The position numbers and the translations under genes were made by a program. Below are positions 30,929-42,200 of a stretch of DNA of 64,000 nucleotides, piece after piece. Location of the stretch: contig CM070912.1 of NCBI GenBank assembly GCA_036417435.1, positions 24,726,055-24,790,054 of the forward strand. The letters run 5' to 3'. Source of the stretch: Inia geoffrensis (taxonomy: Eukaryota > Chordata > Mammalia > Artiodactyla > Iniidae). The notes beneath the pieces are model-generated. The model was not told where the DNA came from. It saw only the letters and a list, made by a program, of their open reading frames with translations, and did no database searches. Each line of letters starts with the position of its first letter. The stretch's first letter is position 1.

Positions 30929-31885
30929 GGGGAACCCTCTTACACTTTTGGTGGGAATGTAAGTTGGTGCAGCCACTAGGGAGAACAGTATGGAGGTTCC
31001 TTAAAAAACTAAAAATAGAACTACCATATGATCCAGCAATTTCACTCCCAGGTGTATATCTGGAGAAAACAATAATTCAAAAAGATACATGTACCCCAAT
31101 GTTCATAGCAGCACTATTTACAATAGCCAGGATATGGAAGCAACCTCAAGGTCCGTCAACAGATGAATGGATAAAGAAGATGTGGTACATATATACAATG
31201 GACTATTACTCAGCCACGAAAAAGAATGAGGTAATGCCATTTGCAGCAACATGGATGGATATAGAGATTGTCACACTGAGTGAAGTAAGTCAGACAGAGA
31301 AAGACAAATATCATATGATATCGCTTATATGTGGAATCTAAAAAAAAGGGTACAAATGAATTTATCTGCAAAACAGAAATAGAGGGCTTCCCTGGTGGCA
31401 CAGTGGTTGACAGTCCGCCTGCCGATGCAGGGGACACGGGTTTGTGCCCCGGTCTGGGAAGATCCCACATGCCGCGGAGCGGCTGGGCCCGTGAGCCACG
31501 GCCGCTGAGCTTGCGCCTCCGGAGCCTGTGCTCCACGACGGGAGAGGTCACAACAGTGAGAAGCCCGCGTACCGCAAAAAAAAAAAAAACCCAAAAAAAC
31601 CAAATAGAGTCACAGATGTAGAAAACAAACTTATGTTTACCAGGGGGAAGGGATAAATTGGGAGATTGGGACTGACATATATTCACTATTATATATAAAA
31701 TAGATAACTAATAAGCACCTACTGTATAGAACAGGGAACTCTACTCAGTACTCTGTAATGGCCTATATGGGAAAAGAATCTAAAAAGGAGTAGATATTGG
31801 TATATGTATAACAGATTCACTTTGCTGTACACCTGAAATAAATACAACATTGTAAATCAACTCTACACCAATACAAATTTTTTTT
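30929..31885 (+). mobile_element. 5'-truncated young L1, with TSD
   Basis: It starts at GGGGAACCCTCTTACAC inside the ORF2 C-terminus and encodes [24 protein letters not shown] sequence (the frame reads [20 protein letters not shown]). It ends in the L1 3' UTR with CATTGTAAATCAACTC and a T/A-rich tail. TSD AAAAAGGAATGAA lies at 30916-30928 and 31886-31898. A SINE lies inside. Confidence 0.95.
31385..31601 (+). mobile_element. CHR-type SINE in the young L1
   Basis: Head GGGCTTCCCTGGTGGCAC, A-rich tail with CCAAAAAAACC. TSD AAATAGAG at 31377-31384 and 31602-31609. It is the third and youngest layer of this nest. Confidence 0.95.
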
Positions 31886-32261
31886 AAAAAGGAATGAAAT
31901 TTTGATACTTGCTACAACATGGATGAACTTTGAAAACTTTATGCTCAGTGAAAGAAGCCAGGCACAAAAGGCCATTTATTGTATGAGTCCATTTATATGA
32001 AACATCCTGAATAGGTAAATCCATACAGAGAGGGAGCAGGTGGTTAGAGGCATGGGCTGGGGTGGGGGTGGGGGGATGGGAGTGACTGCTTAATGAGTAT
32101 GGGGTTTCCTTTTGGGGTGATGAAAGAGTTTTGGAACTAGATAGAGGTGGTGGTTGCACAGTACTGTGAAAATACCAAATGCCAATGTTATACACTCAAA
32201 ATGGTTAATTTTATGCTATGTGGATTTCACCTTAATTTAAAAAACACATGTTAATACAATA

Positions 32262-33720
32262 ATTTCAGATAATGAGAAGAGCTAATAGGAAAATAAAGCA
32301 GGATAATGAGGTCAACAGAGATGAAATGCAAGAGGCTGTCCACAAAGGGGCTACATTTAAGGCAACTGCCTGGAGGGGAAAACCCTGCAGATTAGGGAAG
32401 AACTTTACAGGCAGGGGAAGAGTAAGAACAAAGGCCCTGGGGCAGGAAGGAGATGGGTGCCAGTGTAGCTGGATGTTGTGGGTAAAGAGGGGGAAGGCAA
32501 GAGCTGAGGGTGTGAGGTAGGTAGGAACCAGATCCTGGAAACTCACCTGAAGGAAAGAAGCTTGCGTTTGACTCTAATTCTCAGGGGAAGCCACTGGAGA
32601 GTTGTAAGCAGGTGACATATGCTGATTTGCATTTTTTGTAAATACAGGTAAAATTTGCCTAACATAAAATTAACTAATTAAAGTGCACTATTCAGTTACA
32701 TTTAGTAAATTCACAATGCTGTGTAACTGCCATCTCTAGTTCCAAAACATTTGCATCACCCCAAAGAAAGCTGTAGATATTAAGTAGTCACTCCCACTAC
32801 CCCCTCCCCGAGCCCTGCTAACCATTGATCTACTTTCTGTCTCTATACACTTACCTATTCTGGATGTTTCATATAAATGGAATCACACAATATGTGACCT
32901 TTTGTGTCTGGCTAATTTCACTCAGCATCATGTTTTCAAGGTTCATTCATGTTGTAGCAAGTATCAGAACTTTATTCCTTTTCAGGGTTGAATGATATTC
33001 CATTGTGTGGATAGACCACGTTTTGTTGATGCAGTCATTAGTGAATGGGCATTTGGGTTGTTTCCATACTTTGGGAATAGTGCTACTGTGAACATTTTGT
33101 AGAAGTTTTTGTTTGAACACCTGTTTTCAGTTCTTTGGGATATCCACCTAGGAGTGGAATTGCTGGGTCGTATGGAAATTCTATGTTTAATGTTTTGAAG
33201 AACTGCCAAACTATCTTCCACAATGGCAGCTCTATTTTATATTCCCATGTACTGATTGGCATTTTTCAAAAAGAATTTTTTTTGGCTGTAGTGTGGCAAA
33301 AAGATCGTAGGCAGGAGGTGGAGGAGGCATGGAGACCAGTTCCCTTTGTCTGGGGAGGAGGTGACAGTGGCTGAGACTTTATCAGCAAAAGTAGAGGTGA
33401 GGAAAAGTGGGTGAATTCCAGCATGTTTTGGAATGTCCTGACTTACAAACTGAAAACTTCAGGTGGAATTCTAGGTGTGAGAGAAAAATTGTACAAAGGC
33501 AGCTCTGGTCTGATTTTGAAGTGAAATGTAGTGGGGACATTTGAATCCTGGGAAGAAAAAAGTTCTTCAGCTATTCTCTATTCAGTGATTGGCGAGGACG
33601 TTTTGTAGGGAAATTTCCATTATCTTGCCAGCTGGCTTGAAAACAACTCTTGGGGATAAAACTTTTTTTTAAGAAAGACAGCTTGATGGGCAGCTGAGAG
33701 GAAAAGTGAGACCCTGAAGT
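32262..33720 (-). mobile_element. L2 LINE, split by L1M
   Basis: Left part 32262-32638 (AAATAAAGCAGGATAATGAG, CAAAGGCCCTGGGGCAGGAA, GCCAGTGTAGCTGGATG, GAAGCCACTGGAGAGTTG). Right part from about 33262 (TGGCTGTAGTGTGGC, AGGCATGGAGACCAGTT). These are consecutive parts of minus-strand L2, so the L1M inserted into it. Confidence 0.82.
32640..33260 (-). mobile_element. Old L1M 3' fragment nested in L2
   Basis: CTAACATAAAATTAACTAAT, AACCATTGATCTACTTTCTG, ATATTCCATTGTGTGGATAG, TGGGATATCCACCTAGGAG and AATTGCTGGGTCGTATGG form a minus-strand ORF2 end plus 3' UTR of an L1MB-like copy. Confidence 0.87.
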
Positions 33721-34115
33721 CATGAGTCAGTAAAAGCAAAGTCCCCTAAAGCAAGGTTTAATGGTTCTCCAGGATTTTCCCTGGCGTGGGGTTGGAGGAG
33801 AGAAAAAAGAGATTAGAATGGGTGAGGAAGGCATCAGTTAGGCAATGCGCTGTGGATGCCTGGGACCACTGGCCAGAGAAGCATCTCCAGTGAAATCTGT
33901 TGAATCATCTAGCTTAAAGCCCATGAAAAGACAAGACCACTGAGTCCCAGGGCAGCAAAATGCTTGCAAAAAGATGGGTGATAATAAGTGGCAAAACCAA
34001 AAATCAAATGTCCTTTCCACTTTTCTCTTGCTATGGAATGTTTTCAAAGGGTTTCTTTGAAGAGAAACAAGTAAATACTCAAGCTGCACTCCCTATAAGT
34101 TTACGTTCCCCTTCA
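33720..34115. other. Unique sequence
   Basis: Nothing firmly recognised. Confidence 0.4.
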
Positions 34116-34120
34116 TCCAA

Positions 34121-34158
34121 CCATCCATCCATCCATCCATCCATCCATCCATCCACCC
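34121..34158 (+). repeat. (CATC)n microsatellite
   Basis: About nine CCAT units. Second occurrence of this motif in the window (the other is at 12061-12109). Confidence 0.96.
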
Positions 34159-34239
34159 ATGACCCATCCACCTACCCGTGCATCCATTTCATCATTCAGC
34201 AAATTCCATAACACATTTACCATCTAAGCTGAGGTTGGG

Positions 34240-34440
34240 TTGTCAGAAGGCAACCCTGCAGGGCCTTATTTACCATGACACGGAATTTGAATTTTATTCT
34301 AAGAGTAATGGGGACCCATGTAGGGGTTTTAGCATGAGGTGGCTTAAACGTAAGTTAAAATGATTACTTTGGTTTGTGGATGGTGGGTTGGAGGGGGCAA
34401 AAGAAGGAGCAGGGAGATGCAGTCTCTAAATAACACAGTC
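34240..34440 (-). mobile_element. L2 LINE fragment
   Basis: CAGGGCCTTATTTACCATGA, TTTTATTCTAAGAGTAATGG, GATTACTTTGGTTTGTGGAT and GGAGCAGGGAGATGCAG follow minus-strand L2. Confidence 0.75.
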
Positions 34441-34529
34441 CGACAGTCCTATTGATACGGACCAAGGTTCTTGGCCTTCCCCGGTCAATGGAAATTGATC
34501 AGAGGTCAGAGAAGAAATTCAAGCAAGGC

Positions 34530-34535
34530 TTTATT
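34530..34535 (-). promoter_or_regulatory. LTR polyadenylation signal
   Basis: AATAAA on the minus strand, about 90 bases downstream of the TATA-type box, as expected for an R region. Confidence 0.75.
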
Positions 34536-34618
34536 GGGGCCCCTGCTGCAGCAGCGGGGAGCAAGAACAAGCAACGCGTTCCCCAGCTCGCTCCCCCGAG
34601 AAGGAGGGGAGCTGGTTC

Positions 34619-34626
34619 CTTATATG
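34619..34626 (-). promoter_or_regulatory. LTR TATA-type box
   Basis: CATATAAG on the minus strand, within CC-rich U3 sequence. A former retroviral promoter. Confidence 0.7.
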
Positions 34627-34725
34627 GGGTGAGGGTAGGGGTGTGCCCAGGGGTCAGGGCAGAGGGGTGGCTTAGGTGTTTTGCCCACCCCTTTGTTGGT
34701 GTTCTGTGCAGGGGGCATGCACAGT

Positions 34726-34765
34726 ACCCTGCTTTTGCTCCTGACACCCTGATTTTGCTCCTGGC
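34726..34765 (-). repeat. 20-bp tandem repeat in LTR U3
   Basis: Two copies of a 20-base unit (ACCCTGNTTTTGCTCCTG...) at 34726-34745 and 34746-34765, differing at two or three positions. Repeats in U3 often mark viral enhancers, but that function is inference here. Confidence 0.8.
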
Positions 34766-34989
34766 TTTTCAGAAGTGGCAGTTGGGTTTTTTGATCTTTT
34801 TGTATCTTGTTGTCCATAATTTGCCCCAACTGTGCATGCATGCAGTTATTTTTAGTCCCTTATATTTTCTTTGTATTTTGTTTCTCGAGGAGACATTTGT
34901 CCAGGTGTAAGCACTGCAGCAAAGGGTCCCAGGTCCTAAGTCCCAGTCTGTCTCACTATTGCCTTCAGCTATCTGGGCTTCCAAGCAGT

Positions 34990-35600
34990 TCAACAAGAAC
35001 TTACTGAGTTGCTACTGCGTACCAGGCCCAGGCACTCTGGGTACAGAGATGATCAGGGAGTGCTGCCCGCCCTGGAACTGAAGCTGCAGTGGGAGAGACA
35101 GAAGGAAGCCAGCAATTATGACTTGGGATAGGATATCTGGATACCGAGATGATGTGACGACACAGGGCGGGAACCCCAACAAAACCTAAAGAGGCAGAGA
35201 TATCAAGGAGGGCATCTTGGAGGAATTGGCATTTAGGCCGAGGATCTAAGGATGACTTTGACTTAGCTGGGGAAGGCATACTTGGCAAAGAAAACAAGAT
35301 GAGCAAAGGCACTAAGGCATGGCACAGCGTGGTTTTATGTGGGAAGTCACATGGGATTCCTTAGGGAATGAGGCAGAATATTACTAAACAGATAGGTACA
35401 AGTGATGTTGTGTGTGCGTGTGTGTGTGTGCGTGCGTGTGTGTGTGTGTGTTACAAGCTGATCAGTATGAGAGGGTGGCTGTGGGTGGAGGATGAGAATG
35501 GAGATGTTGGCAGGGGCTGGGCATGGTAGATCTCACGTGGTTCATACTCGGATGGTACTGGGGAGCCACTGATTATAAAAGGGAGAGGCACAAACCCTCC
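34990..35600 (-). mobile_element. L2 LINE 3' region
   Basis: AACAAGAACTTACTGAGTTG, GTACCAGGCCCAGGCACTCT, GGAATTGGCATTTAGGCC, GAGCAAAGGCACTAAGGCAT and GGCAGGGGCTGGGCATGG follow minus-strand L2. A (GT)n tract lies inside. Confidence 0.78.
35410..35451 (+). repeat. (GT)n microsatellite, interrupted
   Basis: GT units broken by GC pairs (GTGCGTGTGT, GCGTGCGTG). Confidence 0.96.
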
Positions 35601-35744
35601 TCCTTCTGCTCCTTTCTCAGTGAAGAGTCATAGTCTGAGCATGTGTGGGCAAGAGAGGATGAGACCTTAGGAAGCAAATTCAATATGTTGTTTGTTGGTA
35701 TAAGGTGTATGTGTGGGGAGCCTATTTCCAGGGGCAATTTATGT

Positions 35745-36000
35745 CTGTTGCAAAAAATAACCTTTTTCCCTATTATACTAATAATCTATTTGTTTTGAAA
35801 ATTTGGAAAATATGGACTAGAAAAATGAACAAAAATTTAAACCTGAAATTACATCCCCTAGTGATAAATCTGTTAGTATTTTATTATATATCCTTCCTGT
35901 CATTTAAAATTACATAACCATGATTTTTATATAAATGAGATCATAGTCTGCACACTGATTTATTAGTTGCTCTTACACTTAGCAATATAGCATTAACAGC
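35745..36000 (-). mobile_element. Old L1ME-like 3' fragment
   Basis: AATGAGATCATAGTCTGCAC, TTATTAGTTGCTCTTACACT and TAGCAATATAGCATTAACAG resemble the minus-strand old L1 ORF2 end also seen at 26.1-26.5 kb. Diverged. Confidence 0.55.
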
Positions 36001-36004
36001 CTCT

Positions 36005-36067
36005 GCATTCATTTCCTAGGGCTGTCAGAATGAAGTACCACAACCTGGGTGGATTAAAGCAACAGAA
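36005..36067 (-). mobile_element. MaLR (MLT1-like) LTR, left part
   Basis: CATTTCCTAGGGCTGTCAGA, GAAGTACCACAACCTGGGTG and ATTAAAGCAACAGAA are the 3' end of a minus-strand MaLR LTR. The rest continues at 43198 after the L1 insertion. Confidence 0.85.
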
Positions 36068-36070
36068 ATG

Positions 36071-38262
36071 GACTTAGAAATAGAGGGACCTTCAAGATGG
36101 TGAAGGAGTAAAACATGGAGATCACCTTCCTCCCCACAAATACATCAAAAATACATCTACATGTGGAACAACTCCTACAGAACACCAACTGAACGCTGGC
36201 AGAAGACCTCAGACTTCCCCAAAAGCAAGAAACCCCCCACGTACCTGGGTAGGGCAAAAGGAAAAAGAAAAAACAGAGACAAAAGAATAGGGACGGGACC
36301 TGCACCAGCGGGAGGGAGCTGTGAAGGAGGAAAAGTTTCCACACACTAGGAAGCCCCCTCACTGGCTGAGACGGAAGGGTAGCGGAGGGGGAAGCTTCGG
36401 AGCCACGGAGGAGAGCGCAGCAACAGGGGTGTGGAGGGCAAAGCAGAGAGATTGCCCCACGCACGGAGGATCGGTGCTGACCACCACTCACCAGCCCGAG
36501 AGGCTTGTCTGCTCACCCGCCGGGATGGGTGGGGGCTGGGAGCTGAGGCTTGGGCTTTGGAGGTCAGACCCCAGGGAGAGGACTGGGGCTGGCTGCGTGA
36601 ACACAGCCTGAAAGGGCTAGTGCACCACAGCTAGCTGGGAGGGAGTCCAGGAAAATGTCTGGCCCTGCCTAAGCGGCAAGAGACCATTGTTTCGGGGTGC
36701 GCAAGGAGAGGGGATTCAGAGCACCGCCTAAACGAGCTCCAGAGACTGGCGTGAGCTGCAGCTATCAGCGTGGACACCAGAGATGGGCATGAGACGTTAA
36801 GGGTGCTGCTGTAGCCACCAAGACGCCTGTGTGCGAGCACAGGTCACTATCCACACCTCCCCTCCTGGGAGCCTGTGCAACCCACCACTGCCAGGGTCCC
36901 GTGATCCAGGGACAACTTCCCTGGGAGAACACATGGCACGCCTCGGGCTATGCAACATCACGCTGGTCTCTGCCGCCGCAGGCTCGCCCCGCACCCCGTG
37001 CCCCTCCCTCCCCCCCCCGCCTGAGTGAGCCAGAGTCCCCGAATCAGCTGCTACTTTAACCCCGTCCTGTCTGAGCAAAAAACAGATGCCAGAGGGTGAC
37101 CTAAACACAGAGGCAGGGCCAAATCCAAAGCTGAACCCCGGGAGCTGTGCGAACAAAGAAGAGAAAGGGAAATTTCTCCCAGCGGCCTCAGGAGCAGTGG
37201 ATTAAATCTCCACAATCAACTTGATGGATGTACCCTGCATATGTGGAATACCTGAATAGACAACGAATCATCCCAAAATTGTGGTGGTGGACTTTGGGAG
37301 CAACTGTAGACTTGGGGTTTGCTTTCTTCATCTAATTTGTTTCTGGTTTTATGGTTACCTTAGTTTAGTATTTAGAGCTTATTATCACTGGTAGGTTTGT
37401 TTATTGATTTGGTTGCTCTCTTCCTTATTTTATATATACATATGTATTATATATTTTTTTCCCTTTTTCTCTTTTTGTGAGTGTGTATGTGTATGCTTTT
37501 TTGTGTGATTTTGTCTCTATAGCTTTGCTTTTACCATGTCCTAGGGTTCTGTCTGTCCGTTTTTTTTGTTTGTTTGTTTTAGTATAGTTTTTAGCACTTG
37601 TTATCATTGGTGGATTTGTTTTTTGGTTTGGTTGCTCTCTTCTTTCTTTCTTTCTTTGTTTTAATTACTTTTTATTTTTAATAATATTTAAAAATTTTTA
37701 TTTTAATAACTTTATTTTATTTATTATTTTTTTCTTTCTTTCTTTTCCTCCATTTTCTTCTGAGCTGTGTGGCTGACAGGGTCTTGGTGCTCTGGCCAGG
37801 TGTCAGGCCTGAGCCTCTGAGGTGGGAAAGCTGAGTTCAGGACACTGGATCAACAGAGACTTCCTGGCCCCATGTAATATCAAACAGTGAAAGCTCTCCC
37901 AGAGATCTCCATCACAACACTAACAACCAGCTTCACTCAAAGACCAGAAAGCCCCAGTGCTGGATACCCTATGCCAAACAACTAGCAAGACAGGAACACA
38001 ACCCCACCTGTTAGCAGAGAGGCTGCCTAAAATCATAATAAGGTTATAGAACCCCAGAACACACCACTGGACATGGTCCTGCCCACCAGAAAGACAAGAT
38101 CCAGACTCATCCACCAGAACACAGGCACCAGTCTCCTCCACCAGGAAGCCTACACAACCCACTGAACCAACCTTAGCCACTGGGGACAGACACCAGAAAC
38201 AACGGGAACTATGAACGTGAAGCCTGAGAAAAGGTGACACCAAACACAGTAAATTAAACAAA
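36071..38262 (+). promoter_or_regulatory. L1 5' UTR (2.2 kb)
   Basis: CAAGATGG at 36093-36100 resembles a YY1 core, and YY1 is known to position transcription start in human L1. A GC-rich half (36300-37180) is followed by an AT/T-rich half (37200-37780). Open frames here (36054-36491 minus, 36797-37156 minus and others) are not genes. It has little visible similarity to the 5' UTR of the L1 at 1-4500. Confidence 0.82.
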
Positions 38263-39155
38263 ATGGGAAGACAGATAAATACACAGCAGATGAAGAAGCA
38301 AGGTAAAAACCCACCAGACCAAGCAAATGAAGAGGAAATAGACAGTCTACCTGAAAAAGAATTCAGAGTAATGATGGTAAAGATGATCCAAAATCTTGGA
38401 AATAGAATGGAGAAAATACAAGAAACGTTTAACAAGGACCTAGAAGAACTAAAGGGCAAAGAAACAATTATGAACAACACAATAAATGAAATTTAAAATT
38501 CTCTAGAAGGAATCAATAGCAGAAGAACTGAGGCAGAAGAATGGATAAGTGACCTGGAAGATAAAATAGTGGAAATAACTACCACACAGCAGAATAAAGA
38601 AAAAAGAATGAAAAGAATTGATGACAGTCTCAGAGACTTCTGGGACAACATTAATGCACCAACATTTGAATTATAGGGGTTCCCAGAAGAATAAGAGGGA
38701 AAAAAGGGAGTGAGAAAATATTTGAAGAGTTTATAGTTGAAAACATCCCGAATATGGTAAAGGAAATAGTCAATCATGTCCAGGAAGCACAGAGAATCTC
38801 ATACAGGATAAATCCAAGGAGAAACACGCCAAGACACATATTAATCAAACTATCAAAAATTAAATACAAAGAAAAAATATGAAAAGCAGCAAGGGAAAAG
38901 CAACAAATAACATACAAGGAACTCCCCATACGGTTAACAGCTGATCTTTCAGCAGAAACTCTGCAAGCCAGAAGGGAGTGGCAGGACATAGTTAAAGTGA
39001 TGAAAGGGAAAAACCTACAACCAAGATTACTCTACCCAGCAAGGATCTCATTCAGATTCGACAGAGAAATTAAAAACTTTACAGACAAGCAAAAGCAAAG
39101 ACGATTCAGCACCATCAAACCAGTTTTACAACAAATGCTAAAGGAACTTCTCTAG
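38263..39155 (+). pseudogene. L1 ORF1 pseudogene
   Basis: It begins MGRQINTQQMKKQGKNPPDQ and contains LPEKEFRVMMVKMIQNL and coiled-coil sequence, then a stop at 38494-38496. Downstream, reading on, KRMKRID..., a second stop near 38675, LTADLSAETLQARREWQD and a C-terminus ending MLKELL (stop at 39153-39155) are recognisable. ORF1p would be an RNA-binding chaperone. It is about full length but cannot be translated whole. Confidence 0.9.
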
Positions 39156-39213
39156 GCAGGAAACACAAGAGAAGGAAAAGACCTACAATAACAAACCCGA
39201 AACAATTAAGAAA

Positions 39214-42200
39214 ATGGTAATAGGAACATACATATCGATAATTACCTTAAATGTAAGCGGATTAAATGCTCCAACCAAAAGACATAGACTGGCTGAATGG
39301 ATACAAAAACAAGACCCGTATATATGCGGTCTACAAGAGACCCACTTCAGACATAGGGAAACATACAGACTGAAAGTGAGGGGATGGAAAAAGATAGTCC
39401 ATGCAAATGGAAATCAAAAGAAAGCTGGAATAGCAATTCTCATATCGGAAAAAATAGACTTTAAAGAAGACTGTTACAAGAGACAAAGAAGGACACTACA
39501 TAATGATCAAGGTATCAATCCAAGAAGATATAACAGTTGTAAATATTTATGCACCCAACATAGGAGCACCTCAATACATAAGGCAAATACTAACAGCCAT
39601 AAAAGGGGAAATCGATAGTAACACAATCATAGTAGGGGACTTTAACACCCCACTTTCACCAATGGACAGATCATCCAAAATGAAAATAAATAAGGAAACG
39701 CAAGCTTTAAATAACACATTAAACAAGATGGACTTAATTGATATTTATAGGACATTCCATCCAAAAACAACAGAATACACTTTCTTCTCAAATGCTCATG
39801 GAACATTCTCCAGGATAGATCATATCTTGGGTCACAAATCAAGCCTTGGTAAATTTAACAAAATTGAAATCGTATCAAGTATCTATTCCAACCATAACGC
39901 TATGACGCTAGATATCAATTACAGGAAAAAAATCTGTAAAAAGTACAGGAGGCTAAACAATACACTACTTAGAGGAAACAATAGCAAAGATCAATAAAAC
40001 TAAAAGCTGATTCTTTGAGAAGATAAACAAAATTGATAGAGCATTAGCCAGACTCATCCAGAAAAAAAGGGAGAAGACTCAAATAAATAGAATTAGAAAT
40101 GAAAAAGGAAAAGTAACAATTGACACTGAAGAAATACAAAGGATCATGAGAAATTACTACAAGCAAGTATATGCCAATAAAATGAACAACCTGGAAGAAA
40201 TGGAAAAATTCTTAGAAAAGCACAACCTTCAGAGACTGAACCAGGAAGAAATAGAAAATATGAACAGACCAGTCACAAGCACTGAAACTGAAACTGTGAT
40301 TAAAAATCTTCCAACAACCAAAAGCCCAGGACCAGATGGCTTCACAGGAGAATTCTCTCAAACATTTAGAGAAGAGCTAACATCTATACTTCTCAAACTC
40401 TCCAAAATATAGCAGAGGGAGGAATACTCCCAAATTCATTCTACGAGGCCACCATCACCCTGATACCAAACCCAGACAAAGATGTCACAAAGAAAGAAAA
40501 CTACAGGGCAATATCACTGGTGAACATAGATGCAAAAATCCTCAACAAAATACTAGCAAACAGAATCCAACAGCACATTAAAAGGATCATACACTATGAT
40601 CAAGTGGGATTTATCCCAGGAAGGCAAGGATTCTCCAATATATGCAAATCAATCAATGTGATACACCATATCAACAAATTGAAGGAGAAGACCCATATGA
40701 TCATCTCAATACATGCAGAAAAAGCTTTCAACAAAATTCAACACCCATTTATGATAAAAAAAACTCTCCAGAAAGCAGGTATAGAGGGAACCTACCTCAA
40801 CATAATAAAGGCCATATATGACAAACCCACAGCCAACATCATTCCCAATGGTGAAAAACTGAAATCATTTCCACTAAGATCAGGAACAAGACATGGTTAC
40901 CCATTCTCATCACTATTATTTAACATAGTTTTGGAAGTTTTAGCCACAGCAATCAGAGAAGAAAAAGAAATAAAACGAATTCAAATTGGAAAAGAAGTAA
41001 AACTGTCACTGTTTGCAGATGACATGATACTATACATAGAGAATCCTAAAGATGCTATCAGAAAACTACTAGAGCTGATCAATGAATTTGGTAAAGTAGC
41101 AGGATACAAAATTAATGCACAGAAATCTCTTGCATTCCTATACACTAATGATGAAAAACCTGAAAGAGAAATTAAGGAAATAATCCCATTTACACTGCAA
41201 CAAAAAGAATAAAATGCCTAGGAATAAACCTACCTAAGGAGACAAAAGACCTGTATGCAGAAAACTATAAGATACTGATGAAAGAAATTAAAGATGATAC
41301 CAACAGATGGAGAGATATACCATGTTCTTGGATTGGAAGAATCAACATTGTGAAAATGACTATACTACCCAAAGCAATCTACAGATTCAATGCAATCCCT
41401 ATCAAATAACCAATGGCATTTTTCAAAGAATTAGAACAAAAAAATTCACAATTTGTATGGAAACACAAAAGACCCTGAATAGCCAAAGCAATCTTGAGGA
41501 AGAAAAACAGAGCTGGAGGAATCAGGCTACCTGATTTCAGACTATACTACAAAGCTACAGTAATCAAGACAGTATGGTACTGGCACAAAAGCAGAAATAC
41601 AGATCCATGGAATAGGATAGAAAGCCCAGAGATAAACCCATGCACATATGGGTGGGTTTATCGTTGATAAACGAGGCAAGAATATACAATGGAGAAAAGA
41701 CAGCCTCTTCAATAAGTGGTGCTGGGAAAACTGGACAGCTATATGTAAAAGAATGAAATTAGAACACTCCCTAACACCATACACAAAAATAAACTCAAAA
41801 TGGATTAAAGACCTAAATGTAAGGCCAGACGCTATAAAACTCTTAGGGGAAAACATAGGCAGAACACTCTATGACATAAATCACAGCAAGATCCTTTTTG
41901 ACCCACCTCCTAGAGAAAGGGAAATTAAAACAAAATTAAACAAATGGGACCTAATGAAACTTAAAAGCCTTTGCACAGCAAAGGAAAGCATAGATAAATG
42001 GAACAGGATAGAAAGCCCAGAGATAAACCCACGCACATATGGTCACCTTATCTTTGATAAAGGAGGCAAGAACAAGATGAAAAGACAACCCTCAGAATGG
42101 GAGAAAATATTTACAAATGAAGCAACTGACAAAGGATTAATCTCCAAAATATATAAACATCTCATGCAACGCAATATCAAAACAACAAACAACCCAATCC

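Larger units (their letters stand above)
30683..32245 (+). mobile_element. Old L1M element split by a young L1
   Basis: Left part 30683-30928 (CCATAGGACCCAGCAATTCC, GTCCATCAGCAGATGAGTGG, ACACAATGGAATATCAC). Right part 31886-32245 (CTTGCTACAACATGGATG, AGTGAAAGAAGCCAGGCAC, CTGTGAAAATACCAAATGCC). Together they give the ORF2 3' end and 3' UTR of an L1MB-like copy. The middle is a younger L1 flanked by a TSD. Confidence 0.88.
34453..34955 (-). mobile_element. Solo LTR of a class-I-like endogenous retrovirus
   Basis: About 503 bp with TG...CA ends, read on the minus strand. A TATA-type box lies at 34619-34626 and AATAAA at 34530-34535, followed by about 75 bases of R-U5. A 4-base direct repeat CTAT flanks it (34449-34452 and 34956-34959); 4-bp duplications are typical of gammaretrovirus-like (class I) elements. 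There is no gag, pol or env and no second LTR, so it is a solo LTR left by recombination. The open frames in it are not viral proteins. Confidence 0.8.

Noticed and set aside
34453..34955. Intact or partial provirus around the LTR
   Set aside because: No gag, pol or env similarity and no second LTR. The TSDs sit directly at both LTR ends, so it is a solo LTR.
36054..37156. Open frames of 62-145 codons near the start of the long L1
   Set aside because: They fall inside the L1 5' UTR, and some cross the insertion junction, so they cannot be ancestral genes.
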